DNA of 64,000 nucleotides. Source: Bacillus sp. J33 (GTDB lineage Bacteria > Bacillota > Bacilli > Bacillales > Cytobacillaceae). The position numbers and the translations under genes are program-made. Position 1 is the stretch's first letter, and each line of letters opens with the position of its first letter. Positions 41,044 through 49,431 of the stretch are shown here, piece after piece. The notes beneath the pieces were generated by a model. The model had not been told where the DNA came from. It was given only the letters and a program-made list of their open reading frames with translations, and ran no database searches. The stretch is from assembly GCF_000518885.1 (NCBI RefSeq), contig NZ_JAEL01000005.1, positions 1-64,000 of the forward strand, given 5' to 3'.

Positions 41044-42021
41044 TTGAAAAAACTACTACCTATTCTGCTTATTTTCACTTTGCTTCTATCTGCCTGCACA
41101 GCAGCAGAAAAAGGCATAACAAAAGATAAAGAGTATAAAATTGGCATTCTCTTATCTGACACAGGGCTTGGAGATGAGTCTTTCAATGACTCTGCATTCC
41201 GCGGACTGGAAAAAGCCCGTGACGAACTCGGCATTCTTTTTGATTACAAAGAAGCACCTGACGGCAACTTTGAAAAGCCGCTGGAAGAGCTTGTTATAGC
41301 AGACAATGACCTGGTGATAGGTCTTGGCTTTTCCGCACAGGAAGCACTTGAAAAAACGGCGAAGAAATACCCGGATCAGCAATTTCTGCTGATAGATGCT
41401 GTATCCGAGCTTAATAATGTCGTTTCCTTAACTTTCAAAGAGCATGAAGGCAGCTTCCTTGTCGGGATGCTGGCAGCCATGATCAGCAAGACTGGCAAGC
41501 TTGGATTTATCGGAGGCCTTGATGTTCCGGTTATCCATCATTTTGAAAATGGGTTTATCCAAGGAGCCAAGCATTACAACCCGGAAATTGAAATAATCAC
41601 CGAATATGCAGGATCGTTTGGAGATGCGGAACTTGGCGGAAAAATGGCCGAGAAGCAAATTGCTGCGGGTGCAGACTTTATTTACCCGGCAGCCGGCTTT
41701 ACGGGTTTTGGGGCGCTGAAGAAAGCAGAAGAAAAAGGCGTCCTGGCAGGCGGTGTGGATTCTGATCAGTATTTTGTCGCTGAAAAAGCAGTCGCGGCAT
41801 CCATGATGAAAAACATCGACGTGGCTGTATTTAATATGGCCAAAACCCTGGCGGAAAACGGAAAAATTGAAGCATCCTCCTACGAATGGGGACTGGCTGA
41901 GGACGGCGTTGGCCTATCCGAAGTCCGCGTCATCTCCTTATCAGAGGAGCAAAAATCCGCTCTTCAAAAGGCAACCGAAGATATTATTGATGGAAAAATT
42001 TCAGTAAAGGCTAAGAAATAA
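41044..42021 (+). CDS. BMP-family substrate-binding lipoprotein
   Basis: The 325-residue protein starts at TTG 41044 (GGAGG upstream) with signal peptide KKLLPILLIFTLLLSAC, a lipobox Cys at about residue 17. The rest is a basic-membrane-protein (BMP/PnrA-type) periplasmic-binding fold: KIGILLSDTGLGDESFNDSAFRGLEKARDELG, LVIGLGFSAQEAL, VGMLAAMISKTGKLGFIGGLDVP and DFIYPAAGFTGFGAL. Such proteins bind nucleosides or related ligands for ABC uptake, but no ABC genes follow; instead a chemoreceptor gene follows after 9 nt. It may present ligand to that receptor (inference). Confidence 0.88.
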   Translation: MKKLLPILLIFTLLLSACTAAEKGITKDKEYKIGILLSDTGLGDESFNDSAFRGLEKARDELGILFDYKEAPDGNFEKPLEELVIADNDLVIGLGFSAQEALEKTAKKYPDQQFLLIDAVSELNNVVSLTFKEHEGSFLVGMLAAMISKTGKLGFIGGLDVPVIHHFENGFIQGAKHYNPEIEIITEYAGSFGDAELGGKMAEKQIAAGADFIYPAAGFTGFGALKKAEEKGVLAGGVDSDQYFVAEKAVAASMMKNIDVAVFNMAKTLAENGKIEASSYEWGLAEDGVGLSEVRVISLSEEQKSALQKATEDIIDGKISVKAKK

Positions 42022-42030
42022 AGGAGCTTC

Positions 42031-43698
42031 ATGATGACATTACGAAAACGCCTAATTATTATCACATTAATCCCGCTCATCTTATCTGTCAGCATGATTG
42101 GTTTTATCATATTCCAAACTTTAACGATCCAAAGCTCTGCTGAAAATGATGTGGAGCTCCTTCTTAAAGTGAAGGATCTTGAACAAAGTCTTGTTGTGAC
42201 AAGCCAGTCACTGGCCAATTATACATATAATTCAAGCGATGCCAACCAGGATCAGGCACTGACGATGCTGGGAGAAGTTCAGGAAAACCTGGCTTCCCTC
42301 TCTTCTATTGCGACAATTGCTGAACACAAAAGGATTATCGGCAGCATCGAGGCAAAGTACGCAGAGCTCTCGAATGCATCCGCTGATGCCTTCAACAAAG
42401 GCAGCAAGGCAGAAATCAAGCGCCAAAGCATTAGGATTTCAGGCATCTTAAACGATATGCACCTTTTGAAAAAGCGCACAAATGAATGGTATGAAGGGAT
42501 TCTTCAGGAGACAAGCAGGAAAATCGAGTTCATCACCACGTCTTCTCTGATTGGAAGTGTGCTGCTTATCCTTCTTTCTGCCATTTTCTCATGGATAGCA
42601 GCCCGAAAAATTACCAAGCCGATCAATGCGATTGTGGAAAAAGCAGAAAAAATATCAGAGGGCGATTTAACGGCCGATTTAGCACAGCTTTCTTTTACAG
42701 AAAACAGCCGCTATGAAGTGGATAAACTATCAGAGGCTTTTTCAAAAATGGTTGTGAATTTAAAAGGAACGGTGCAATCCATTGAAGAAGTCAGCCAGAA
42801 TGTAAAGGGGGTTGCCGAGGATGTGGCAGCCTATATGCAAAGCTTAAATGAAAGCAGCAGCCAGGTGGCCCTTGCCACAGACGAACTGGCAAGAGGAAGC
42901 CAATCGATTTCTGAGGATGTCCAGTCAACGGCAGAGCTGATGGGCATTATGGGCGAGCAATTTTCGGCAGTGCATCAGTCCAGTGAGCAAAGTGCAGGCC
43001 AAAGCACACAGGCACTGGAATCTATTAACCAGGGCAGAATCTCGCTGGAAAAACAGATGAAGCTGGCTGAAGAAATCTCGAGCTCCTCTAATCACATAAA
43101 AAGCTCAGTCAGCGAATTTGCACAGTTCGCGAAAGAAATTGAGGGCGCGTCCAATACGGTCAAAGACATTGCCGACCAGACAAATCTCCTTGCACTGAAT
43201 GCAGCCATTGAAGCAGCCCGTGCTGGAGAAGCTGGGAAAGGCTTTGCCGTCGTAGCGGAGGAAGTCCGAAAGCTGGCAGACTCTTCTTCAAAAGCAACTG
43301 ATTTGATTTCATCCATGGTCAGCCAAATCCAGAATGGAATCAGCCAAATCCATTCTGCGGCCGAACAGGGACACAGCCTATCAAGGGAGCAGTCACAATC
43401 GATGAACGAAACGGAAATGGCCTTTGAAGCGATTTCCGAACACGTTTCAGGAATCAACGGACACCTGGAAAGGCTGGTAGAGGACATGAAAGCATCCAGC
43501 GAAATGAGCCAGCAGGTCATTTCAGCAGTAGAAAATATCTCAGCGGTAACGGAAGAAACAGCTGCGGGAACTGAAGAGATTTCAGCTTCTACAGAGGAAC
43601 AGCTTCGGGCCTTCGAACAGGTGATGCAGAAAGTGGAACAGCTTCAGGAGATGACTGGCGTGATGGAGAAGGAATTGGAGAAATTTAAAATCCAGTAA
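42031..43698 (+). CDS. Methyl-accepting chemotaxis protein
   Basis: The 555-residue chemoreceptor has a first membrane helix (about 9-29), a short four-helix extracellular sensor (30-170), a second membrane helix (about 173-193), HAMP (195-250) and a coiled-coil signalling domain whose hairpin tip [22 protein letters not shown] is the universal CheA/CheW contact. It is translated 9 nt after the BMP lipoprotein gene from the same sigma-D-type promoter. The small sensor domain could be contacted by the liganded lipoprotein. Confidence 0.93.
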   Translation: MMTLRKRLIIITLIPLILSVSMIGFIIFQTLTIQSSAENDVELLLKVKDLEQSLVVTSQSLANYTYNSSDANQDQALTMLGEVQENLASLSSIATIAEHKRIIGSIEAKYAELSNASADAFNKGSKAEIKRQSIRISGILNDMHLLKKRTNEWYEGILQETSRKIEFITTSSLIGSVLLILLSAIFSWIAARKITKPINAIVEKAEKISEGDLTADLAQLSFTENSRYEVDKLSEAFSKMVVNLKGTVQSIEEVSQNVKGVAEDVAAYMQSLNESSSQVALATDELARGSQSISEDVQSTAELMGIMGEQFSAVHQSSEQSAGQSTQALESINQGRISLEKQMKLAEEISSSSNHIKSSVSEFAQFAKEIEGASNTVKDIADQTNLLALNAAIEAARAGEAGKGFAVVAEEVRKLADSSSKATDLISSMVSQIQNGISQIHSAAEQGHSLSREQSQSMNETEMAFEAISEHVSGINGHLERLVEDMKASSEMSQQVISAVENISAVTEETAAGTEEISASTEEQLRAFEQVMQKVEQLQEMTGVMEKELEKFKIQ

Positions 43699-43703
43699 CA
43701 GGA

Positions 43704-43735
43704 GAACCCCTGCTTTATTCGCAGGGGTTCTTTTG
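43704..43735. terminator. Bidirectional terminator between chemoreceptor gene and hpf
   Basis: GAACCCCTGC (43704-43713) pairs with GCAGGGGTTC (43721-43730), with T-rich flanks on both strands. It serves two convergent genes. Confidence 0.88.
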
Positions 43736-43739
43736 TTTA

Positions 43740-44294
43740 TTATTGAGCTTCAATCAAGCCATAACGGCCGTCTTTACGCTTGTACACCACGTTTGTTAAG
43801 CTTGTCTCCGCATTCGTGAATACGTAGAAGCTGTGGCCCAGCATGTTCATTTGAAGGATCGCCTCTTCACTGTCCATTGGCTTCAGGTCAAAGCTCTTTT
43901 GGCGGACAACTTCAAGGTCATTCTCTTCTTCTTCTGCTGCAGGCGGCTCTTTATCATCCAGCTGCGCAAACACTGCTGTCATATTGCCTTTTTCGCGGAA
44001 CTTGCGGTTTACTTTTGTTTTGTGCTTGCGGATCTGGCGCTCTAATTTATCTGTAATCAAGTCTATTGCTGCATACATATCTTCATGATCTTCCTCTGCA
44101 CGAAGAACCAGGTTCGGCATCGGAATTGTTACTTCGACTTTAGAACGGTTATTATTGTACGTTTTCAAGTTTACATGTACATTTGCATTAGGAGTTTCAG
44201 TAAAATACTTTTCTAACTTCGCAATTTTCTTCTCTACATACTCTCGAATTGCTGGAGTTACCTCAATGTTTTCACCACGAATGTTGTAATTCAT
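43740..44294 (-). CDS. hpf: Long-form ribosome hibernation promoting factor
   Basis: HPF binds the 30S A/P sites and its C-terminal tail dimerises ribosomes to 100S particles in stationary phase. From ATG 44294 (MNYNIRGENIEVTPAIREYV) with GGAGGAG upstream, the product is 184 residues: an N-terminal S30AE domain (1-100), a linker rich in Glu (about 112-130) and the long-form C-terminal dimerisation domain (VVRQKSFDLKPMDSEEAILQMNMLGHSFYVF). It corresponds to YvyD; in B. subtilis the next gene is secA, here displaced. Confidence 0.95.
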   Translation of the reverse strand: MNYNIRGENIEVTPAIREYVEKKIAKLEKYFTETPNANVHVNLKTYNNNRSKVEVTIPMPNLVLRAEEDHEDMYAAIDLITDKLERQIRKHKTKVNRKFREKGNMTAVFAQLDDKEPPAAEEEENDLEVVRQKSFDLKPMDSEEAILQMNMLGHSFYVFTNAETSLTNVVYKRKDGRYGLIEAQ

Positions 44295-44535
44295 AAGTGA
44301 ACTCCTCCTTTTTATTATACATTGCGGCATCTTTCCAGAATCACTATTCCCCTGGCTGATAAAAAACAGCCATATCCAAAGAGCGTCTGAAAAATTGGCC
44401 TAGTCTTAAAAGTATATTAAGACTATGTAAATATATTTCTATTTTACCCTGAAAAAATCCTGCTGAAACTGAAAAAAATATGCAAAATTGTGGCGGATTG
44501 GTTACAAGTGTGTAACAAAATTATAGGGGGAAAAT

Positions 44536-44763
44536 AAAGTGAAACTTCCAGCAATTGATGGTTAGTTGAACCTGTCCAGCTACAGCGCCTAGGGGCTTGA
44601 GTCATAAGCCGTGCCCCTGCAGAAGGCAAAGAACGCCTTCCTCCGGAGCTCGTCTTATGCTTGTCGCCCCTGGTCAAGGCGCTTCCGCTTTTCGTTCAAT
44701 CGGGCTTTTGCGGGCAGTGGCCAACTTTCGAATTCCCTTGAATGGGGGCTTACTGACCGTTAA
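44536..44763. repeat. Intergenic repeat family R2 with a nested GC-rich repeat
   Basis: The outer element (AAAGTGAAACTTCC ... CTTACTGACCGTTA) matches the copy at 29704-29842. Inside it, about 44573-44693, lies a second GC-rich block starting TGTCCAGCTACAGCGCCTAG and ending AAGGCGCTTCCGCTTTT, with self-complementary parts (GAAGGCAAAGAACGCCTTC; GCGCCTAGGGGC with GCCCCTGGTCAAGGCGC). The short copy lacks the block at the same point (between TTGAAC and CAATCGGG), so it is a nested insertion. Apart from this, 44295-44798 holds nothing I can identify. Confidence 0.7.
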
Positions 44764-44798
44764 AAATCAGAAAGAAAAACCGCTACTTGGGGAAGCGG

Positions 44799-45194
44799 TC
44801 AGGATTGGATATATGGATTGAGCTCTTGCTGAATGGATTTATGCCACTGAGCAAACGATGGATAAAGCTTTTGCAAAATGATTTCCTGCCTGACTGGAAG
44901 GTCCTCAAAGTATTGCAAAAGAAGTTCGACTTGATCGGCCACATGACTGATATCCTTTACCGTTTTCTGCAGCTGTTGATTATCCTGGAAAAGCAGGATG
45001 AGCTGCTCATTGGCGGCCGCCACCTGCGGCAAGGCCTGAAAAATATCGCCTAGCAGGCGATTTCCTTCGGTTTTACTTAAATCACTAAAACTTTTAACAA
45101 TATAATCAAACGCCTCATCAATTGTAAATAAGAGGTCGCTGTATTCCTTTAGAAATATGTAGTGTTCTTCAGTTAGAGTCAGCAATGATGTCAC
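44799..45194 (-). CDS. Small helical protein encoded between fliT and hpf, function unknown
   Basis: I do not recognise the 131-residue product. It is predicted all-helical with many Leu/Gln heptads (for example LEEHYIFLKEYSDLLFTIDEAF-like start and QQLQKTVKDISHVADQVELLLQYF), so a coiled-coil or four-helix chaperone-like fold is plausible. Its start is adjacent to the fliT stop, hence translationally coupled to the fliD-fliS-fliT operon. A role in flagellar export or assembly is a guess from position. Confidence 0.7.
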   Translation of the reverse strand: MTSLLTLTEEHYIFLKEYSDLLFTIDEAFDYIVKSFSDLSKTEGNRLLGDIFQALPQVAAANEQLILLFQDNQQLQKTVKDISHVADQVELLLQYFEDLPVRQEIILQKLYPSFAQWHKSIQQELNPYIQS

Positions 45195-45539
45195 CTATTT
45201 TCTTTTATCATAAAACATGCCGTCCGTCGCCATGGATTGATAAGGGTTGATGTATTTATTGGATGATTCTTTTTTAATGCTTAAATCTTTGATGTCTTTT
45301 TGGATGAATAATTTTTCCCGCTTCATCAGCTGTGTTGCTTTTTCATTTAGCTGGAGGAGCTTTGCTCCCAGTTCCTTTTCTGCGTCTGAATAAGGTGGAG
45401 CCATGTTGGCCATAGCCTGCTGGCGCTTTTCGAGCAGTGTTTGAATCCCGCTGATTTTGGTATCGCGATCTAGCTGCTGGTTTTCTAAAACGGCTATGAG
45501 CTCAAGGGTCGCATCATGAAAGCTAAGTACGGAACTCAC
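45195..45539 (-). CDS. fliT: Flagellar export chaperone FliT
   Basis: FliT is the cytoplasmic chaperone of the filament cap protein FliD. I take the GTG at 45539, which overlaps the fliS stop as TAGTG, giving 114 residues; the longer frame to 45599 reads backwards over fliS. The product is helical (FHDATLELIAVLENQQLDRDTKISGIQTLLEKRQQAM) with a basic C-terminus. The position after fliD-fliS and the length support the call; sequence conservation in this family is low. Confidence 0.82.
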   Translation of the reverse strand: MSSVLSFHDATLELIAVLENQQLDRDTKISGIQTLLEKRQQAMANMAPPYSDAEKELGAKLLQLNEKATQLMKREKLFIQKDIKDLSIKKESSNKYINPYQSMATDGMFYDKRK

Positions 45540-45940
45540 TACACTGTGCCGCCTTGTGTGAACTGCTTCTGGCGGTTTAGCTGGATGACTTCCTTCCATG
45601 TGTTGCGGAACTCGGTCACAAGCCCCTCAACATCATCAAGAATCACTGTGTCATTTTTGATATTAGCCTCTATTAATCTTCGGTTCATATAATCATACAG
45701 AGACATCATATTTTGGGAAATCTCTAAGTCCATATTGAGTGTGACCATTAATTCCTGGATGATATTCTGCGCTTTTTGAATATTGGTGTTTTTCGCCTCT
45801 ATGTTTTTATCCGCTATGGCTTTCTTGGCCTGATGGATAAACTTCAGGCAGCCGTTATATAGCATCAATGTCAGCTCTCCAGGAGATGCTGTATTTACTG
45901 AGTTTTGCTGATAGGATTGGTATGGATTGCTTACTGCCAT
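45539..45940 (-). CDS. fliS: Flagellar export chaperone FliS
   Basis: FliS binds the flagellin C-terminus in the cytoplasm and prevents premature polymerisation; in B. subtilis it also links flagellin level to FliW/CsrA. From ATG 45940 (AAGGAG 8 nt upstream) the protein is 133 residues with the hallmark NPYQSYQQNSVNTASPGELTLMLYNGCLKFI start and the four-helix bundle. It is between fliD and fliT. Confidence 0.93.
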   Translation of the reverse strand: MAVSNPYQSYQQNSVNTASPGELTLMLYNGCLKFIHQAKKAIADKNIEAKNTNIQKAQNIIQELMVTLNMDLEISQNMMSLYDYMNRRLIEANIKNDTVILDDVEGLVTEFRNTWKEVIQLNRQKQFTQGGTV

Positions 45941-45958
45941 TTGTGACACTCCTTTTTA

Positions 45959-47476
45959 TTACATGCCGCCTCCAAATTGGTTCATAAGGAACATGGATTG
46001 CTCGTTGGAACGCTGGATTGCTTTTTCCATGGCGGTGAATTGGCGCCAGTAGCGGTCTTCGACTTTTAAAAGCCGATCCTCAAACCTGCTAATTTGATTA
46101 TCAAGATTGTTCAACAATCTGCCGAGGGAAAAAGTATTATTAACACTTGATGCTTTCCCTGCTTTTTTCTCAATATCGGCCATAGTCGATTTAATCGAGT
46201 CACGCAATCTCCGTGCTAATCCCTTTTCTTCAGTCGTATTGCCTTCCTTCTGAAAAAGTTCATATACACCATTTGGGTTTTCTGCGATTGCTTGCTTTAA
46301 CTTATCAGGATCAATAATCAGCTTGCCGCCTTCAAGATAATTACTGGAGGTTTTGATGCCTATTTGGGCAAGCTGCGATATTCCCTGCAGCCCGCTGACT
46401 GGAGCATACAAATCCATTCTCATTTTATTCAAGCTGCCGGATAATATTGAGTCTCCGCGTAATGTGCCGCTTTTGGCTTTTTCTTCCCATAGTTCAATTT
46501 CTTTCTCTTCCATTGATTCTCGCTGTTCCTTGGTAAGCGGCTGATAATCGCGATATCTCTTTTCATCCAGTTCCCCTTTAATCTTGCCGATCACTTCATT
46601 GTATTTATCCACAAATTTAACAATGGTGTCCATAATAGCATCAACATCAGGTGTGGAGGAGAAGGTAACTGGCGTTGTCGTTTCATTTTTCAACGTAAAT
46701 TCAACGCCATTTATTTGGAAAGTATTAGATGGACGTGTTGTTAATAATCCATTATAGGTAAATTCGGCATTTTCCCCATGTGTTCCAGCCATACTATCAG
46801 CTGCCAAACGATTATTTGATGCCAGCTTCAGATGTGTACTCAAGAAGTCTCCAGTTAAAATGATTTCCGGTTCATTTTCCACAGTATTCGGATCATCGAT
46901 GCCGCCTGTGTTTTTTGCAGTAAATGAAATCTTCTTTGTTGCTGTATCAAAAAAGGCTGTTACACCTGAATTTTTGTTTATTTTTTCAATAATGCTGTTG
47001 ATGGTTTCTTGGGTAGGATCAAACTCAAGGGTATAGCCTTTTGTATCCATCACACCATCTTTGGTAATGGCTTGAATTTGAATGGTCTGAGTTCCGGTCA
47101 CTCCTTGCTCGCTAAGCTTTTTAGCCGGATCTAATGTGATTTCTGAGCCGCTGAACATCGTAGCTGAAGTAGCCAACTTATTTACTTTAAGCGATCCATT
47201 AAATTCTGCAGTTGAATTAATGTTTCTAATGGACACTGCATTGGGATCTGATATATTAATCGTCTTTTTAATGTAAGAAGACTGCTTGCCAATGTCGTCA
47301 AATATTAAATTATCAAGCTCAAAGAGCAGTTTATTCATTTCACGGTAATCGTCCCGCTGCCACTCCATGTACTGTTTCTTTTGATTGAGCTTATCAAGCG
47401 GAATACGCTCAGCCGTCATTAATTCCTTGACCATCGAGTCTATATCCATTCCGCTGGCAAGTCCGCCAATGCGCAT
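45959..47476 (-). CDS. fliD: Flagellar filament cap protein FliD
   Basis: FliD forms the distal cap under which flagellin monomers are assembled. The 505-residue protein has the conserved N-terminal GLASGMDIDSMVKELMTAERIPLDKL and a C-terminal coiled coil (LLNNLDNQISRFEDRLLKVEDRYWRQFTAMEKAI), with a variable middle. Its stop is 19 nt before the FliS start; it follows flaG under a sigma-D promoter. Confidence 0.95.
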   Translation of the reverse strand: MRIGGLASGMDIDSMVKELMTAERIPLDKLNQKKQYMEWQRDDYREMNKLLFELDNLIFDDIGKQSSYIKKTINISDPNAVSIRNINSTAEFNGSLKVNKLATSATMFSGSEITLDPAKKLSEQGVTGTQTIQIQAITKDGVMDTKGYTLEFDPTQETINSIIEKINKNSGVTAFFDTATKKISFTAKNTGGIDDPNTVENEPEIILTGDFLSTHLKLASNNRLAADSMAGTHGENAEFTYNGLLTTRPSNTFQINGVEFTLKNETTTPVTFSSTPDVDAIMDTIVKFVDKYNEVIGKIKGELDEKRYRDYQPLTKEQRESMEEKEIELWEEKAKSGTLRGDSILSGSLNKMRMDLYAPVSGLQGISQLAQIGIKTSSNYLEGGKLIIDPDKLKQAIAENPNGVYELFQKEGNTTEEKGLARRLRDSIKSTMADIEKKAGKASSVNNTFSLGRLLNNLDNQISRFEDRLLKVEDRYWRQFTAMEKAIQRSNEQSMFLMNQFGGGM

Positions 47477-47500
47477 AATGGTTCACTGCCTTTCTATTTG

Positions 47501-47857
47501 TTAAATCTTCTTATCTACTACCAGACCTACAAACTCTGCCATGGCAGCATATAAATCAAGAAGCTTCTTGGAAGGAATCTCCTTTACTACTTCCTGGGTG
47601 ACATCATCCACTAGAGTGACATAGTATTCATTTAATTCTTCGTGAAGTTCGAATTTTAAGGAAGTGTGTGAAGCTTCAAGAAATTTATTCAAGCTATCTA
47701 CTACTTCAGTTACCTCTTCCTTTTTCTTAGCTGGGCTAAAATTTTCTGGTACCTGCAAATTATTTGGTGTAACTATCTTTTTATTTTCATCGGAATTCTC
47801 ATTTAGGATAGCTGTTCTGGATGTAAGAGAAATATGTTGAGATACTCGATCGATCAT
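47501..47857 (-). CDS. flaG: FlaG/YvyC family flagellar protein
   Basis: The 118-residue protein has a polar N-terminal half and a conserved C-terminal half (VDSLNKFLEASHTSLKFELHEELNEYYVTLVDDVTQEVVKEIPSKKLLDLYAAM) typical of FlaG, which influences filament length. It is the first gene of the flaG-fliD-fliS-fliT operon, with a perfect sigma-D promoter 36 nt upstream. Confidence 0.9.
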   Translation of the reverse strand: MIDRVSQHISLTSRTAILNENSDENKKIVTPNNLQVPENFSPAKKKEEVTEVVDSLNKFLEASHTSLKFELHEELNEYYVTLVDDVTQEVVKEIPSKKLLDLYAAMAEFVGLVVDKKI

Positions 47858-47892
47858 AGCAATCTCCTACCTTGTAATTAATCTTAGTAATA

Positions 47893-47919
47893 ATATCGGC
47901 AGTAATTTAAGGTTGTTTA
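47893..47919 (-). promoter_or_regulatory. Sigma-D promoter of flaG-fliD-fliS-fliT
   Basis: On the minus strand TAAA (47919-47916), 15 nt, then GCCGATAT (47900-47893): a perfect sigma-D consensus at the right distance from the flaG start. Confidence 0.88.
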
Positions 47920-47998
47920 CTCAAACCTTTATTTAAGCTGTTAAATAGGATAAAATATACACGAACATATATTCTTATTTTGTTACGAGGTGATAATA

Positions 47999-48853
47999 AT
48001 GAATTTTGAAAACCTCACCCTAGTTCAACAAAATATCTTATTCGCCAGTATAATGGCGGACGGAGAAATAACGAAATGTTATCCTGGCAGCCGAAGAAAA
48101 AACAATAGTTACCGTGAGCATTTTGGCGAACATCAAAGAGATTATCGCAAGTGGAAGGCTTCTTTTTATGAAGGTCAGCTGTATATTCGGCCAAATAACA
48201 ACTATCTCGTATCCAAATCTGACCCTTATTTCACCCAATTATATCCGCACTTCTATGAAAACTCGGGCAATAAGAAGATTCCTGAAAAATTATTACCTTA
48301 CTGTTCACTTCCACATTTTTTAACAGTTCTTTATCTCGATGACGGATCCTTATGTATAACCAAAAGAATTAATCATCATAAGAAACTCATTTATTTAACT
48401 CCAAGCATTTTTCTTTATTTGCAAAACTACCCTCGAGAACAACTGCTCATATTAAAAGCACATATTTATAACAGATTCGGTTTTGACTTTAACATAAGCA
48501 GGAGAAAAGATGGGTACGGTTATATACTGAAATTGACAACAATTAAAGCTAGCCTGGAATTTCTCGCTGTTGTAAATGAAATTGCTAGTGACTGTATTCA
48601 AATGGATTATAAATACAACTGGGAAAAGAGATTACAATTAGAAAAAGAAAAGATAAAAAACATCTATACTAGCTATCAGATCCAATCTTCTGACTCAAGC
48701 CGATATAAAAACTATTCTGAGAATGAAATTGCCGAACTGATTCACCTTAAGAAGAATGGAAAAACAGATAACCAAATTGCAATCGAGCTTCAAAGATCCT
48801 ACTGGTCTGTTGTTTATAAACTGCGGGAATTGAGGAAGGATGGATTTTTGTAG
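47999..48853 (+). CDS. LAGLIDADG homing endonuclease next to the intron-bearing hag gene
   Basis: The 284-residue protein (ATG 47999, GAGGTGA upstream) has NFENLTLVQQNILFASIMADGEI with the first LAGLIDADG-type helix at 14-22 and HFLTVLYLDDGSLCITK as the second, then a C-terminal helix-turn-helix (SENEIAELIHLKKNGKTDNQIAIELQRSYWSVVYKLREL). Such enzymes cut intronless alleles and spread group I introns. It is unusual in lying outside the introns, downstream of the hag stop, and on the opposite strand from hag, with its own promoter region. The frame is intact. Confidence 0.88.
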   Translation: MNFENLTLVQQNILFASIMADGEITKCYPGSRRKNNSYREHFGEHQRDYRKWKASFYEGQLYIRPNNNYLVSKSDPYFTQLYPHFYENSGNKKIPEKLLPYCSLPHFLTVLYLDDGSLCITKRINHHKKLIYLTPSIFLYLQNYPREQLLILKAHIYNRFGFDFNISRRKDGYGYILKLTTIKASLEFLAVVNEIASDCIQMDYKYNWEKRLQLEKEKIKNIYTSYQIQSSDSSRYKNYSENEIAELIHLKKNGKTDNQIAIELQRSYWSVVYKLRELRKDGFL

Positions 48854-48901
48854 ATAAAATTTTAAAAAATGATTATTGGAGATTAATTGATTGCCAAAAA
48901 G

Positions 48902-48933
48902 AAAAGGGGCTCTAAAAACAAGAGTCCCTTTTG
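48902..48933. terminator. Bidirectional terminator between endonuclease gene and hag
   Basis: On the minus strand GGGACTCTTG pairs imperfectly with AGAGCCCC, with T/A-rich flanks on both sides. It follows hag exon 3 (stop at 48947-48949) and the endonuclease stop (48853). Confidence 0.6.
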
Positions 48934-48946
48934 AAAAAGTTTTAAA

Positions 48947-48991
48947 TTAACGAAGAAGTTGTAAAACTCCTTGTGGTTGTTGGTTCGCTTG
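48947..48991 (-). CDS. hag: hag exon 3: flagellin C-terminus
   Basis: Fourteen codons (QANQQPQGVLQLLR) and a stop match the C-terminal D0 end of Bacillus flagellins. The segment directly follows the 3' end of intron 2 (terminal G at 48992). A second, different coding of nearly the same peptide (QSNQMPQGVLQLLR, stop at 49318) occurs at the 5' end of intron 2, so spliced and unspliced mRNAs both end in a plausible flagellin tail. Confidence 0.8.
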   Translation of the reverse strand, partial: QANQQPQGVLQLLR

Positions 48992-49362
48992 CTTTGCGAC
49001 TGTACCTTTCAGTTACAGAATAGACTATATCTTCACCCTCGTCTTTCAAGGGGCTGGGCACTTCGAACAGTTTATACTGCCCTACGAGATTCATAGCCGT
49101 AGCTTTTGCCTTAGACCGTGTTCTCTAGTCGTTGAACCTTCTCCAGAGTTTCCTCACAGGAGCTTGGCTGCTGATTATCCATTGTTTCATCTTCATCATT
49201 TTCAAACCATCACGCTGACCGTTTCCAGTTACATTGTGGTTGATGAAGCTTTAGGAAGTTCCAGCAATTCACCCAGTTATACTCTAGCTCGTTGCCAAGC
49301 TAGACGCCCTCTATCAATTATCTCAGAAGTTGTAGAACTCCTTGAGGCATTTGATTTGATTG
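48992..49362 (-). ncRNA. Group I intron 2 in hag
   Basis: The conserved group I core is readable: P2 hairpin CTAGCTTGGCAACGAGCTAG (49303-49284), P element GGGTGAATTGCTGGAA, Q element AATCAGCAGCCAAGCTCCTG, AAGGTTCAACGACTA, R/P7 block GGGTGAAGATATAGTC and a P9 hairpin CTGTA/TACAG, ending TCGCAAAG. The 3' splice site (after G 48992) is well placed. The 5' site is ambiguous: after GCT (49363) restores canonical flagellin; after CCT (49345) gives a 6-bp P1 between AUGCCU and GGGCGU (49309-49304). The first nucleotides encode an alternative flagellin tail. Confidence 0.85.
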
Positions 49363-49431
49363 AGCCAACATTGCTTGTGCTGCTTGAGAAAGAATAGAGT
49401 TCTTTGTTTGGTTCATCATTTCTTTCGCCAT
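49363..49431 (-). CDS. hag: hag exon 2
   Basis: Twenty-three codons, MAKEMMNQTKNSILSQAAQAM then LA, continue flagellin helix D0 after exon 1's RIRDVD. The start follows the terminal G of intron 1 (49432). If intron 2 starts after 49345 instead, the exon extends six codons to QSNQMP. If intron 2 is retained, translation runs on through QSNQMPQGVLQLLR to a TAA at 49318-49320 and still yields a full-length flagellin. Confidence 0.85.
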
